Below, in pieces: positions 10,965 to 21,797 of a DNA stretch of 64,000 nt. The position numbers and the translations under genes are program-made. Positions within the stretch are counted from its first letter, which is position 1, and each line of letters starts with the position of its first letter. This DNA is from Carposina sasakii (lineage: Eukaryota > Arthropoda > Insecta > Lepidoptera > Carposinidae): positions 8,246,001-8,310,000 of the forward strand of contig CP053154.1 in NCBI GenBank assembly GCA_014607495.2, in the 5' to 3' direction. Below the pieces are notes generated by a model. It ran no database searches and had not been told where the DNA came from. It saw nothing but the letters and a program-made list of their open reading frames with translations.

Positions 10965-13097
10965 TTACGAATTTTCATCATTCTCGTTGTCGGATTCCAA
11001 TTCTGAGTCAGAATCCAAGTTAGTTACATCTAAAAACTCGAACTCAGTTTCCTGAAACTGGATTAAGTCGAGAGTTTCACCAAAAAAGCTTAGTTTTCTC
11101 TTACTATCTAGCTTAGGCCTTTGTGCACTTAATAAGGGATCAGAGGAAATGACAAGCATATTTAAAATATCTTGATTTGAATCTTGCCTGCTTCTTTTTC
11201 GCGAATGATTTTCCCGGAACCTCCTAAAATCTTTATTTCGCGACTCTGAGGCTTCTTCAGAGAGAGCCCCAATGGGCACAATGTCATTTTTCTCAATGAT
11301 GTCAGCCCCGTGTATTAACAATTTATGTACGGTTGCCGACATGTAGTACCAATCGTATAATTCTACGTACTTTTCTGCCGTTTTGCGGGAAAAATCTTTG
11401 AACTTGTTCACATCGATTTTCTCGCCAGATGTTATTGCTTGCAAAATCACAGCAAATCTTTTTATGAGCTCCTCATCCAACCCGGTAATAGCTGCAGTTG
11501 TATTTGGAAACTCGAAAAACTTTCGTGCGGTATTGCCATCATTGGTGGTTCCCGAGCCCTGTTTTACTATATCAATCAACAGATTGAGCTCATCTTTAAA
11601 TTTGTCCTGAATGTGTTTTTTTCTTGTCTGCAACATTTCTTTGTGCTCATTACTTCTCGCTGCCCACTGTTTGAAGTCAAGCCTGTACGCAATATGTAAC
11701 AGACATTCCATGCAATTTATACGGGCGTGTAAGGATGACAAACCAAATTCATATACGTCAGAACACACAGTCTTCGAAGTTACAACATCTAATCGGTTCA
11801 TTTCTGTTGGTTTTGCTAAGCACAGGTAGCACGATGCGTTTGATCTGGCTTCAGAAAGGTACGTGCAGACTTTAGCGTCGATCATTGTCATCATTAGATG
11901 ATGAGTCACCCTGTTATTATTACTGCTCTCTGTGGGGATAAGATCCTTAATTTCATCATCCATTTGTCTTTTGTGATCAATTACAACTGCTTCACTCTCT
12001 TTTACAAAAGTAAACTGGACTGGACGACAATACAAAGCTGAGCATGGTTTTGGGTTCGTCCATAAAGTATTATCTCCATCTGTCAGTTTTAGTGGGACCA
12101 AAGAGGTCATAAAAATGCTGGAATCATCCTGCTCGCCCTCCATTTTCTGCTTGTACCGGCTTTGGTTGGAGGCACCATCAAATCCCCACTTGGATATCAG
12201 CTTTAGCTGCTTATTTTGCACATCGTCAGAAAGACTTTGAAGAATCCTCGTCACTGTGATGTCCAGTAAAGCTTGAAGTGTAATTCGAGCCGATGAATCC
12301 GTAACTGACACTGATTGATTCGGAGGGTAGCAACTAAGCTTAGTTTGTTGCACTTTGTAGTAAGATGGATATATATCATTAGCACCTTCGCGAATGGCAG
12401 CCTCTCGCAATGTAATATATTGCCACTTTGATAGTTTTAGTGAAAGAAGCAATCCAAGCGCTTTCTCTGCTGTAAAAACCACTTTTTTCACTGGTTTTTT
12501 AAGCGTCTCACTAATTGTAGCCGCTGCTTCAGGATTTTTCATCATATATTCGATCACTGAAGCGATATCTCCATGCCCTTCTTCTTTTAAACGTGCTGCA
12601 GCTGCATAGGCCAATTCACTGGAATCTTCGCTTGTATGGTCATCAGATCTTCTCTTTTTCTGTTTGTTTCCTAGATCTTCAAAGGGTTTTCGGGACCTTT
12701 TTGTCATTGTCCCAACAGACGATGATGTTACTGCACTAACGGACGATGACGTCGACGGTTCTTGAGAGATGGTGTGTATATCATCAATAGTTTCTCGATT
12801 AACCAAAGTTTGCACACAACTTGGCCAATCAATATTTGCTTGCAGCCAATTTCCGTACAGTCTTCTGAAATTATCAAGGAATCTGCTGGATTTCTGCCAC
12901 CTCTGTAAAGCAGCTCGCGTAAACCTTCGACAAAATTCTTTAACAGTTACTTGATCTTCGACAGAAAGGCAATCGCCTATGCGGGATACAAGTGCACCAA
13001 ACAATACTTCATGATTAAATGAAGTAGTCTCACTTTTTAGAAGAACAAACAAGTCTAAATTGGTGATTAAACTTTCCATTATTTGATTTAAAATCAC
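10965..13097 (-). CDS. Transib transposase (RAG1-core-like DDE recombinase), 710 aa, uninterrupted
   Basis: One open frame from ATG to stop. Similarity to the RAG1 catalytic core is recognisable by eye. KWGFDGASNQSRYKQ places the first catalytic Asp at D307. MTMIDAKVCTYL places the second at D407. GALSEEASESRNKDFRRFRE matches the RAG1 region around E962, with E615 as the probable catalytic Glu. A zinc site also looks conserved: C423-x2-C426 (SCYLC) and H591-x4-H596 (VHKLLIH). LHARI (456-460) and GNTARKFF (521-528) match further RAG1 core blocks. Residues 132-150 are rich in Lys/Arg (possible nuclear localisation signal), and the tail is acidic (DSDSELESDNENDENS). Known function: DDE strand transfer by hairpin formation on flanking DNA, cutting next to a CAC end. 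No frameshift or missing key residue is seen, so it may be functional. An upstream spliced exon cannot be excluded. Confidence 0.92.
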   Translation of the reverse strand: MILNQIMESLITNLDLFVLLKSETTSFNHEVLFGALVSRIGDCLSVEDQVTVKEFCRRFTRAALQRWQKSSRFLDNFRRLYGNWLQANIDWPSCVQTLVNRETIDDIHTISQEPSTSSSVSAVTSSSVGTMTKRSRKPFEDLGNKQKKRRSDDHTSEDSSELAYAAAARLKEEGHGDIASVIEYMMKNPEAAATISETLKKPVKKVVFTAEKALGLLLSLKLSKWQYITLREAAIREGANDIYPSYYKVQQTKLSCYPPNQSVSVTDSSARITLQALLDITVTRILQSLSDDVQNKQLKLISKWGFDGASNQSRYKQKMEGEQDDSSIFMTSLVPLKLTDGDNTLWTNPKPCSALYCRPVQFTFVKESEAVVIDHKRQMDDEIKDLIPTESSNNNRVTHHLMMTMIDAKVCTYLSEARSNASCYLCLAKPTEMNRLDVVTSKTVCSDVYEFGLSSLHARINCMECLLHIAYRLDFKQWAARSNEHKEMLQTRKKHIQDKFKDELNLLIDIVKQGSGTTNDGNTARKFFEFPNTTAAITGLDEELIKRFAVILQAITSGEKIDVNKFKDFSRKTAEKYVELYDWYYMSATVHKLLIHGADIIEKNDIVPIGALSEEASESRNKDFRRFRENHSRKRSRQDSNQDILNMLVISSDPLLSAQRPKLDSKRKLSFFGETLDLIQFQETEFEFLDVTNLDSDSELESDNENDENS

Positions 13098-13505
13098 AGA
13101 GCAAATATTATTTAGTGTTAACAGTTACACGGATGTGAACAATTTAAATTAAAAGCAAAAGTTTAGTCCTTTTATAGCAAAAAATCGATAATTAGTTAAC
13201 TACCCCCATTAGACTTTTCAAAGAAGTACTAAAGAAAACTTATAGTCGACAATATAACACATTAGCACAACTAATTACCACATTAGCTAATCAGAAAAAA
13301 GTGATGCAGTCCAAAGATTGCATTGTTGCGCGATATTGCTAATTATTTAATCACCTATTTAGTCTCTTCAGAAGCCTAAATTATTAGAATTACTTAATCA
13401 CTTACCTAGTTACAATGAAACTAAACAATTACTTAACAATTCTTTATGGTATTTTTAATGTATCTAAAATTGAAAACTTATTTTGGTTGATCAATATCCC
13501 ACTGA

Positions 13506-13761
13506 GGCCGTGTGGTGTCCGGCAGAATAGAATAGCACCAACCCTCCATACACAGGGGCGTAAAAGGCGACTAATACGCTTGTATTAGTCGCCGTTTAGC
13601 CTGAGCCTCAATAGACCAGAAAATGGGCAGCAGCATTTTCATTATACTATGGTCTTTTACATCGATCTCCAACCTGCCTGCCAAGCGTGGAGATTATGGC
13701 AACATTCTCCCACGGGAGAGGCTCAGGTCCAGCAGTGGACTGTTATGGGCTGATGATGATG
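13506..13761 (+). mobile_element. SINE-like insertion nested in Transib, with 13-bp TSD and (TGA)n tail
   Basis: Flanked by the direct repeat AATATCCCACTGA (13493-13505 and 13762-13774). The insert starts GGCCGTGTGGTGTCC and ends in TGATGATGATG after CCAGCAGTGGACTGTTATGG, a sequence common in lepidopteran repeats. A perfect 11-bp stem (GGCGACTAATA / TATTAGTCGCC) with a 6-base loop lies at about 13567-13594. The long TSD and short simple tail indicate target-primed retrotransposition. Confidence 0.8.
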
Positions 13762-13895
13762 AATATCCCACTGAAAATAGATGTCTAAGTGCGGAAGTAC
13801 AATAAACTTTTGCCTACCCTTTTGGAAGTAGACAGGGGATGCTAATTTTATATTTTGCGTTGTTAAAATTCTGTGTTTCTCAACTTAAACACGAA

Positions 13896-14248
13896 AAGGA
13901 ACCGTTTCGTATGTAAAAATAAATAAAAATATTTTGATGATTTTTAAAAAAAAATCGGCAGTGATAACCGTTATTTGTAGTACGTCAAAAAATCATAAAT
14001 AATTAGTACTAAAACTACCTGTAAGGATATTACGGTTTTCCTTGCCGTTTAAGAGATAATTAAATTTTTATTCTAGCTTCATACAAATTTTTCGTAAAAA
14101 AATTATAAGTCCTTTGTTTTTGTGCAGATTGATGCGAGTATCATTTGAGTATATGATAATAACTAGTAGAAGCGATATTCGATTAGAAATTCGGTATTTG
14201 CCACTTTTGATTCCTATGTCTATGAAAGCCGTTTTTCAGCCCACCGTG
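13896..14248 (-). repeat. Right terminal inverted repeat of the Transib element
   Basis: Reverse complement of 10334-10687. Read on the minus strand it starts CACGGTGGGCTGAAAAACGG. Followed directly by the CGCCG target duplication. Confidence 0.9.
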
Positions 14249-14253
14249 CGCCG

Positions 14254-14626
14254 GGCGCCCCATAAATTGTAGCTCTTAATAAATAAGCCAGCGGTTGACG
14301 AGAGCTATAGTGCCAGCCAATTTTGATTTTATAAAAAAACCGTCATTTCAATAAGCTCCTATTTCTTTTTTCTATGGAGTTAAATCTTGAATTTATTTAT
14401 ACTTATACCTATAAGTAAAGGATAGATACATGCCAGTAGACATCGCATATTTATATGCTACATACTGAGGTACGTGTCTGTAGTTAATTTATTTATCTTC
14501 TGTAAATAATTCAATTGTAATAAAATCTACCAACTGATTTTGTAAATATAGCATAATATATTCTTCGTCATCTTCGAAAAACACAAGGAGCCAATAAACA
14601 GCAGCAGTGGACGTTTCAACATTTGA
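14254..14626. other. Spacer between Transib and the mariner-type element
   Basis: About 370 bp of AT-rich sequence with no repeat or frame that I recognise. Confidence 0.5.
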
Positions 14627-14628
14627 TA

Positions 14629-15248
14629 CAGGGTGTCCCAAGAAATAGTGTCAAGCGGAAGTCCAAGGACAGAATACCCCTAGGGGTACCCGAATTACCC
14701 CCATGTATGTTCCGCGACTTTTTGTAGTTTTCGAGTTATGATTTTTTTTCATATTTTTTTGTTAAACCTTGGCTTATTTAACATTATTGGTCACAGAGAC
14801 ATCAATTGTTGAGATACAAGCTTGATTTTTTTTTCTGAAATAGGTGAACAGTAGCACTTGCAAAAACAAAAGCAATTGTGAGCCGATATGCTACTATTAA
14901 GCCATTAAAAAAATGTTGAATCCTAAGTTTGTTAAAATGTTTAAATTAAAGATCTCTTTTGAAACGATTAAAAAAAAAACTTATCCCAAAAATGTCTCCA
15001 AAATTATTTTTAAAAACTTGCCAATTTCGTCAGCTATTTGCCATGTAAATTTGATTGAGCTATCTCCACGACTTCATACTTGAACAAATGTTTGAAACAC
15101 AGTAAGTCGAAAAAACTTAATTAAAAGATTGGGCCGAATAAAACTAAAAAAATGTTATTATTGATTGTTTATTATTAAATCACAAAAAGTTTTCGAAATG
15201 TCGCCCTTCCTGCTCGATAAAAATTCTACATCGCCTTAAAAAAAAATA
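14629..15248 (+). repeat. Left long inverted repeat of the mariner-type element
   Basis: About 620 bp, complementary to 16663-17281 with few differences (for example CGAGTTATGA against CGAGATATGA). Contains the last ~23 codons and stop of the transposase on the minus strand. Confidence 0.88.
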
Positions 15249-16258
15249 TTTTAGTCGTAAGAACGCTACCCTGTTGCTTTTTATTGTTTCTTCTGCTTGT
15301 CTTAGTTTTGTTCGTAGTTCCGCTATGTTTCTGATATCCTTGGCGTAAACTAATTCTTTATAATACCCCCAAACGAAGAAATCGATGGGGTTTAAGTCGG
15401 GAGACCGTGGCGGCCAGGCAATGGGCCCCCCACGGCCGATCCACTTGTCTCCAAACCTTTCGGTTAAATGTTGTCTGACAATCCTCGCGAAGTGACATGG
15501 AGCGCCGTCGTTTTGAAATATCATATTTCTACGCGTTAATAGGTCTACATTTTCTAAAAGACCGTCGAGATCTTGCCGTAAAAATTCCAAGTAGGACTCG
15601 CCATTTAATCGGTCAGGCAGTTGAAAGGGGCCAATCAGCTGTCCATTTAAGACGCCTGACCACAAGTTCACACTAAATTGTTCTTGAAAATTGGAGGCAC
15701 GTGTCATGTGTGGATTTTCAATGCTCACAAGAATGATAATTGTGAATGTTGAAAATTCCACATCGTTTAAAATGAGATTCGTCGGCCACAAAATCGTATT
15801 AAAAAAATTTGCGTCTTCAGCTTGACGCCGCAACATTTCTTGACAAAACGCCACCCTTCTCGGAAATCTTCGGGCTTAAGCTGCTGAACTTTTTGAATAT
15901 GATATGGGTGAAATCCCTCTTTTTGTAGTATCCGATGTGCTTCTGATTTTGGAATTCCGGTGCGGCGTTCTATGGTTCTGACACTAACTGATGGGTCTCT
16001 TGCCACTTCTTCGACCACTGAATCGACCACATCTGGGTCATGCATTTGTGATGGACGCCCGGGTCTTCTACCTGGTAGGCGACCTTCCATGTAACTATTA
16101 TGGACTCGCAAAATTGTACGATGATCAGGCCAAGTCTCAGGCTGAGGTTCACCACTGTTTTGTACCTGCTGTCTGTACAATCTAGCCGCTTCCGAAGCAT
16201 TTCCTGCATAGCCATAAAAGTAATGCATAAGCGCATAATCTCTTGACGAGAAAGACAT
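15180..16258 (-). pseudogene. Frameshifted DD41D mariner-type transposase
   Basis: The N-terminal frame (16258 to 15767) carries a helix-turn-helix region (MSFSSRDYALMHYFYGYAGN, as in DUF4817 proteins) and a second one (SVRTIERRTGIPKSEAHRIL). The C-terminal frame (15854 to 15180) holds VNLWSGVLNG, FQNDGAPCHF and PRSPDLNPIDFFVWG. Spacing from the Asp in QNDGAP to the Asp in PIDFF is 41 residues, so DD41D. The first catalytic motif (ADESHF) appears only in a third frame near 15780. At least three indels near 15850, 15780 and 15725 therefore break the gene, and it cannot make a full transposase. Known role: cut-and-paste transposition at TA sites. The final codons fall within the left inverted repeat. 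Confidence 0.87.
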
Positions 16259-16662
16259 AGCTCACCAATTTATTGCGCTTAGAAATCCCAATTGATGTGC
16301 ACTCCGAAGTCCGTTGAGAAAGCCAAAGTCGTCTAAGAAAGTTCGTAACACCACACAAAAGCCAATCGATATGCAACCAAAGTCCGTAAAGAAAGCAAAG
16401 TTCGTCAAATAATCACAAAGGAGATAGTAAAGAAGTAACGTCGGGCGCAAATGCAAGCAAATGGTCAACTGACCGGTAGCCGCCGAACACAACGGACCAA
16501 CGCTAACCCCGCTCCCACACCTCACGCTTCCCCTTGCCTTGCCGCAACTCAGGTAGTAAATTCCGAGAATTGCACTCATAATCACCCTTACGGCTCAACT
16601 GCCCCGTGTATTGAGTGACGTCACGCAATAGACCTGTTAACATGGTCTTGTAGACTACAAGA

Positions 16663-17281
16663 ATTTTTTTTAAGGCGATGTAGAATTTGTATCGAGCAGG
16701 AAGGGCGACATTTCGAAAACTTTTTGTGATTTAATAATAAACAATCAATAATAACATTTTTTTAGTTTTATTCGGCCCAATCTTTTAATTAAGTTTTTTC
16801 GACTTACTGTGTTTCAAACATTTTTTCAAGTATGAAGTCGTGGAGATAGCTCAATCAAATTTACATGGCAAATAGCTGACGAAATTGGCAAGTTTTTAAA
16901 AATAATTTTGGAGACATTTTTGGGATAAGTTTTTTTTTTTAATCGTTTCAAAAGAGATCTTTAATTTAAACATTTTAACAAACTTAGGATTCAACATTTT
17001 TTTAATGGCTTAATAGTAGCATATCGGCTCACAATTGCTTTTGTTTTTGCAAGTGCTACTGTTCACCTATTTCAGAAAAAAAATTCAAGCTTGTATCTCA
17101 ACAATTGATGTCTCTGTGACCAATAATGTTAAATAAGCCAAGGTTTAACAAAAAAATATGAAAAAAAATCATATCTCGAAAACTACAAAAAGTCGCGGAA
17201 CATACATGGGGGTAATTCGGGTACCCCTAGGGGTATTCTGTCCTTGGACTTCCGCTTGACACTATTTCTTGGGACAACCTG
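16663..17281 (-). repeat. Right long inverted repeat of the mariner-type element
   Basis: Complement of 14629-15248, running from the GAATTTTTTTTAAGGCGATG block to the terminal CAGG on the minus strand. It duplicates the tail of the transposase reading frame without the rest of the gene. Confidence 0.88.
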
Positions 17282-17283
17282 TA

Positions 17284-19684
17284 TATCATACGCATAGATT
17301 ACCTAATCTATGATCATACGTAACAAAAGTATTAAATTATATAAATAACCTGTAGGGCGTAGGGTACACTAAAATAGCCACCAGCTTCCTAACTATGTCA
17401 AGATACGAAAGACTCTTAGTAAACAAACACTAACGCGTCAGTAAAAGCATGAAGATTTGCTGGTAAAAGTTACCCCAAAATCGCTTCCATCTTTTAAGAT
17501 ATTCAGAGATACAAAAGGCTAGGAGCCCATAAATAAGATCAACGGTAACCATTTCATTTCCTATTTCAAAACGCGAAAGGCCAGGATTTAATAAGTATGT
17601 AAGTATCAAATGTCACTAGGTTCGAGCTGTAAAAAATATCCCAAAACCGCTACCAGCTTCCTAGCTATTCCGAGACACATAAGGCCAGGAGCCAGTAAAT
17701 AAAAAGCAGCGGTGGTCGCGCGGTAATTGATGGCGAGCGGCAATCAAATTAGGCCCCGCGTCGCGGGTAATCGGCTGAAAGCTGCCCGACAGAGAGCTTT
17801 TGTGGGTCGCTCCATTGGAACAGGAGTGTTGTGGAGTAGAGCCGCGGTATTAGGTATTTCTTTAAATTGTGGTTATTTTCTTCATTGGTGTCCTGAGATG
17901 AGTCACCTTGCTTTAAATATGAATAAGGCAGAATAAATAATATATTTTGATATAAGCTTTAAAGCTTTTACCTGTGTATTTTGAAGTACTGGATTTGTAA
18001 TACGAATAGTACCTACTATTTCAAATTGGTTGATGTTATTTATTGAATATCTAATCCGTTTCTGTAGTAAAATTTTACACTTAACACTACCTAAGTACAC
18101 AGTTAAAATTATACAGATGGGAATTGATGATGGATTTGCAGTGACAGAATGCAAACACGAAGAAAGAAGTACCTAAATTGCCATAGGCACCCAGCCAGGT
18201 AAGGTTATATTTTTTATGTCGATTAAAGTTCCTAAGCTCTTGTTGTTTACTGATAAGTAGGTATATATTAAGAAGCAGGTTAGTGTAAAATCCTTGTATC
18301 TACCTATTACCCGGAACCCAACTTTTTAAAGTTTTTTATTGTGACCTACTCTATCAATTTCACAGTTCCGTGACAGGCCATCTGGAATCGTAGTATGCCC
18401 GCCCCAGCGGCGCACTCCGGCCCGTTCACTACCTCGCACTCCGATATACCTGTTACTTTACATAATCACCTAATTAATGATACCATCTTTATTTATAACA
18501 GCAATTAATATTTTATTTCATTAGCTGAAGAGACAACTAATTATCATAACTTCTTAGATTATTGCGGTTGATTTAATATGCTCATTAGGTAAAGTTTCCC
18601 ATCGGCGGGACTTGCCGCAGCATCCAGCCGCCATCGCCATTTAGCTTTTATCATAATTTAAGTTATCCATTAGCCGTAATTGACGCGAACATCGTTCGTC
18701 GCTTACGGCCCGGATCGCTAACGATTGTTATTTTTGTATAGATAAATAGGTATTTCCTATTTTCAGAAGACCTTCCTCGTTATTACCTACTAATTGACAA
18801 TAGTATTAATAATTACCAAGAAATATAGCGTATAGCTTTTATCTTAATGTGGCTTTTAACATTGCATTTATATTCGAGAGGCCATTTCAATGTAATTTTC
18901 GACGGCACAAAATGTCTCACTAATGGAGAAATATCAAATATATACAATTTACTTGATATTTATGAATAATAATGAATAATTCAATCGATAAGGTCGTTTT
19001 AAAAGATTACAGTAGTCGTTTAATTTTAGTAATGACGAAATCGAATCCATTAGCGTGAATTAGTTGCGATGTGGTGGCGATAGTGGCTTTGGGTTTCGAA
19101 GTATCCGGTGAGCGAGCCTAGAGTGGTTCCGTGCAAGTTTCCCGGGTCTGTAAGTCTACACAATACAAATTATTAAGAGTGCTCGGCATCACGGGAACGC
19201 TTTCAGAAGTAATGAATTAGAAAAGTTGCGCAGCACTCACGCGGATTGAGCGGCTCGGGCGTCGGCGCCGCTCGCTACAACATTACTTTAATTAAATCTA
19301 TTTGAACAACAAAGTTTAATTAAATTTCATCCAGCAGTTAGGCGTCGCGTAGGAATAATCGCGCAATTAGAGAGGCCGTGAGCGTCGCCTTACACCGTCC
19401 CAGTTAATTAACTCACTGGCCCGGCAGTGTATCACGCACGACGCTACTAACAAAACACACACTGAACCAAAATTGCAATCGGCTATGTTCATTCAAATTG
19501 CGCAATACGTAGCTTTATTAATTTACCGATATGTTGTGGTATACGAGTTTAATGAAATATATTGACACCGTAGTGTAATAAACATTTGAGTAGGAAATAA
19601 TAACGAACAATCGATAGGTACCTCTTCCTTGTCTCTACCATCTCTATGCATATTTAAATGGTTATTGATGTAATACACACAAAC
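17284..19684. other. Intergenic; several GC-rich islets resembling conserved non-coding DNA
   Basis: Islets at about 17700-17850, 18590-18730 and 19190-19440 combine CpG-rich words with TAATTA/ATTA motifs. No coding exon is supported. Confidence 0.45.
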
Positions 19685-19925
19685 ACGATTGTGTACCCTA
19701 TATGGGGTATCAGAACTGCAGGATCATGAAAGAGATCCCACCGCTTCGTTTAGCATAGTGGGGACAGATGGAAATGATCAGTGGCCAGTTACTAGCATAT
19801 CACCTGACAACCGACAAACCGAGTTTCTTAGTCGACTCTTTCGACATGCACGAAAGGAGATGCAGCTGATGTATTCTATTAAAGCCCCACATAAGTACAG
19901 GACTATTAACTTAATGATTACAGAA
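19685..19925 (+). repeat. Degenerate dispersed repeat (TATGGGGTATCAGAACTGCAGG type)
   Basis: TATATGGGGTATCAGAACTG, CGACATGCACGAAAGGAGAT and GCAGCTGATGTATTCTATTA belong to a widespread lepidopteran repeat. Diverged fragments: about 3570-3640, 41395-41700, 43865-43965 and 54950-55060. Confidence 0.5.
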
Positions 19926-21284
19926 AATTGTACAATGGTGTCTGTCCCTATATTTTGCTATTTCCTGAAACAACCGTGTAACTCACGCCCGGTGACGTGC
20001 TAAGCTCGGCACATTGCAGTCGCAGATGAACTTTAATTGTTCTACACAATACACATTACTTTACTTTATAGAGAATACTGGGTACTATTAGGCACAAACT
20101 ACTAAAAGAGAAAATTTTGCCTGTATATTAAGTGACTTAAAAGTTACTCTACCACGCTTTCTGTATTGTTTAGTCGAGCGTAGACATATTTTCGGGAAAT
20201 ATTATTTCAGATTTTTTACTGTCGGTGGTTTTTGGTAAGTGGGTACATATATTCTTCAAATATTATATCTATAAAATATCTAAATGTTTCTTCTATAGTT
20301 ATTTTTTATTTCCCATTACCCCGGGACAACAAAGATACCGACAGAGACCGATTTCAACACTCTTGCAAACTGAATAGTTATGCGGATTATATTTGGAACC
20401 CGCACAAGTGTCCATTAGCCGCCATTAGCATTAGTTCTAGTGTGTCCGTGTGTCACCATTATTCATTCTATTAATGTTCTATTTTATGACTACATTTTAA
20501 TTTAACACTACAATGAAATTGAGCATTAGTGGTTCTAGGTGGGTAAACACACTTTTTTTATACCTACCTACTCTACTTAAATCTTATAGATACGTAATAC
20601 TAGGTACTTAATAGGTACTTACACAAACAAGATTAACCACACAGCGCGTCGAGATAAATCCAATAAACCTCACCTCACCTAATAAAACTCACGATACGTT
20701 CAATACACAAGAAATACTAGCCAATACGCGAATACGTACGTATCGCATATCTACTAAGTGTGCTGCTGATCCATTATGCGCACATCGTAACTTATAAATA
20801 AAGGCAAAAACTCACAAGATCCATTAAAAGTATTGCTACCAGCCGTTGGAAATGTATGGACCTGACGCCAAGTTTTTAGAACTTGGTAGTCTATGAATAC
20901 GGCACGGTAAAAGGGTGTTCGAATAAATTGCGAGGGCTAAGCAGCTAATGCTAAAGTGCTATGCAATATTTATAGGGTGGACTGGAATGTTTGACTATTT
21001 TTCGAAGTCGTAGAGTGGAATGTAGGTATTAAGCTGGTTAAGTGCAAAGGTAGGTACTATTTTATCGCGTTCTTTGAAGAATTCTAAAGTTTTGTGTTTC
21101 GATTTGCTTAGGAAAGAAAAGTTCTGTACTGATGCGGTACTTTACTAGAATATATCAGCTATATATCAGCTGAATCTCTCCGTGCATGTCATAAGAGTCG
21201 ACTAAGTATCTCAGGCGATAAGCTAGAAACTTATCACTAATTATTTACATATGTCCCTGATCCTGCAGTTTATATTTTATAAAA
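19926..21284. other. Intergenic, nothing recognisable
   Basis: AT-rich with TACCTA-type simple sequence near 20560-20620. Confidence 0.45.
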
Positions 21285-21395
21285 TATTAATAATAAAATG
21301 AAAAAATTCTTCACACGAGTGAGATTTGAACTCACGACCACTCGCAAACCGCTGCTTTCGCTCTAACCAACTGAGCTAGATTAACTGATTATTCG
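21285..21395 (-). mobile_element. tRNA-derived SINE head with AT-rich tail (second SINE family)
   Basis: Minus strand shows a perfect A box (TAGCTCAGTTGG), a B box (GAGTTCAAATCTC) and a cloverleaf-like body. It runs straight into GAAGAATTTTTTCATTTTAT and AATATTTTATAA, a tail shared with copies at 23085 and 37050. That shared tail argues against a working tRNA gene. Confidence 0.65.
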
Positions 21396-21797
21396 CTCAC
21401 GATAGACATCATCTACAGCCCTGAGAACACGCATAGGCTTTCAGCCTGCATACCGACGCAACCTTGAGCGTCCATCGTGGTCCCAATTAACGTCGGATCG
21501 ACCCTAATTTTACCATCGTTATTTTTTCATCCCGATAGCTATACACTAGCCAAATCTCGGTAAACAAAGCTGAATCCCTCAGCACAATGTTTAATTGATG
21601 AAACCATCAACCATATCCTAACGTATTATATTATGGAGAATTATCTTATAAATTTATCTTAACTAAGATATTATATATTATAAAATATTAATAAGAAAAT
21701 AAAAATATTTTACTTATAGCCACTTTGTATCTTAAATTTTATTATTTAAATACTACCGAACCATAATAATATTATTGCAAGCACGTTTATTATAGAA

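Larger units (their letters stand above)
10334..14248 (-). mobile_element. Nearly complete Transib transposon with RSS-like ends and 5-bp TSD
   Basis: The element starts CACGGTG (10334-10340) and ends with its complement CACCGTG (14242-14248). It is flanked on both sides by CGCCG (10329-10333 and 14249-14253). Known for Transib: 5-bp GC-rich target duplications and CAC-starting ends resembling the V(D)J recombination heptamer. Terminal inverted repeats are about 353 bp and almost identical. Between them lie a minus-strand transposase gene (10965-13097) and, upstream of it, a 256-bp SINE inserted later (13506-13761). Total length is 3915 bp, or about 3646 bp without the SINE and its duplicated target. 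Intact TSD, near-identical arms and an open transposase frame suggest a recent insertion. Confidence 0.93.
14629..17281 (-). mobile_element. IS630-Tc1-mariner superfamily element with about 620-bp TIRs, TA target
   Basis: Ends CAGGGTGTCCCAAGAAATAG at the left and its near complement at the right, each flanked by TA (14627-14628 and 17282-17283). The inverted arms (14629-15248; 16663-17281) are unusually long for this superfamily and nearly identical. The central 1.4 kb carries a minus-strand transposase broken by frameshifts. The last part of the transposase frame lies inside the left arm. Confidence 0.87.

Noticed and set aside
11383..12954. Plus-strand frames opposite the Transib transposase
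   Set aside because: They are antisense shadows of a convincing minus-strand coding sequence.
21310..21385. A tRNA gene on the minus strand with perfect A and B boxes
   Set aside because: The tRNA-like part runs into an AT-rich tail shared with two other copies (23085, 37050), which indicates a SINE.
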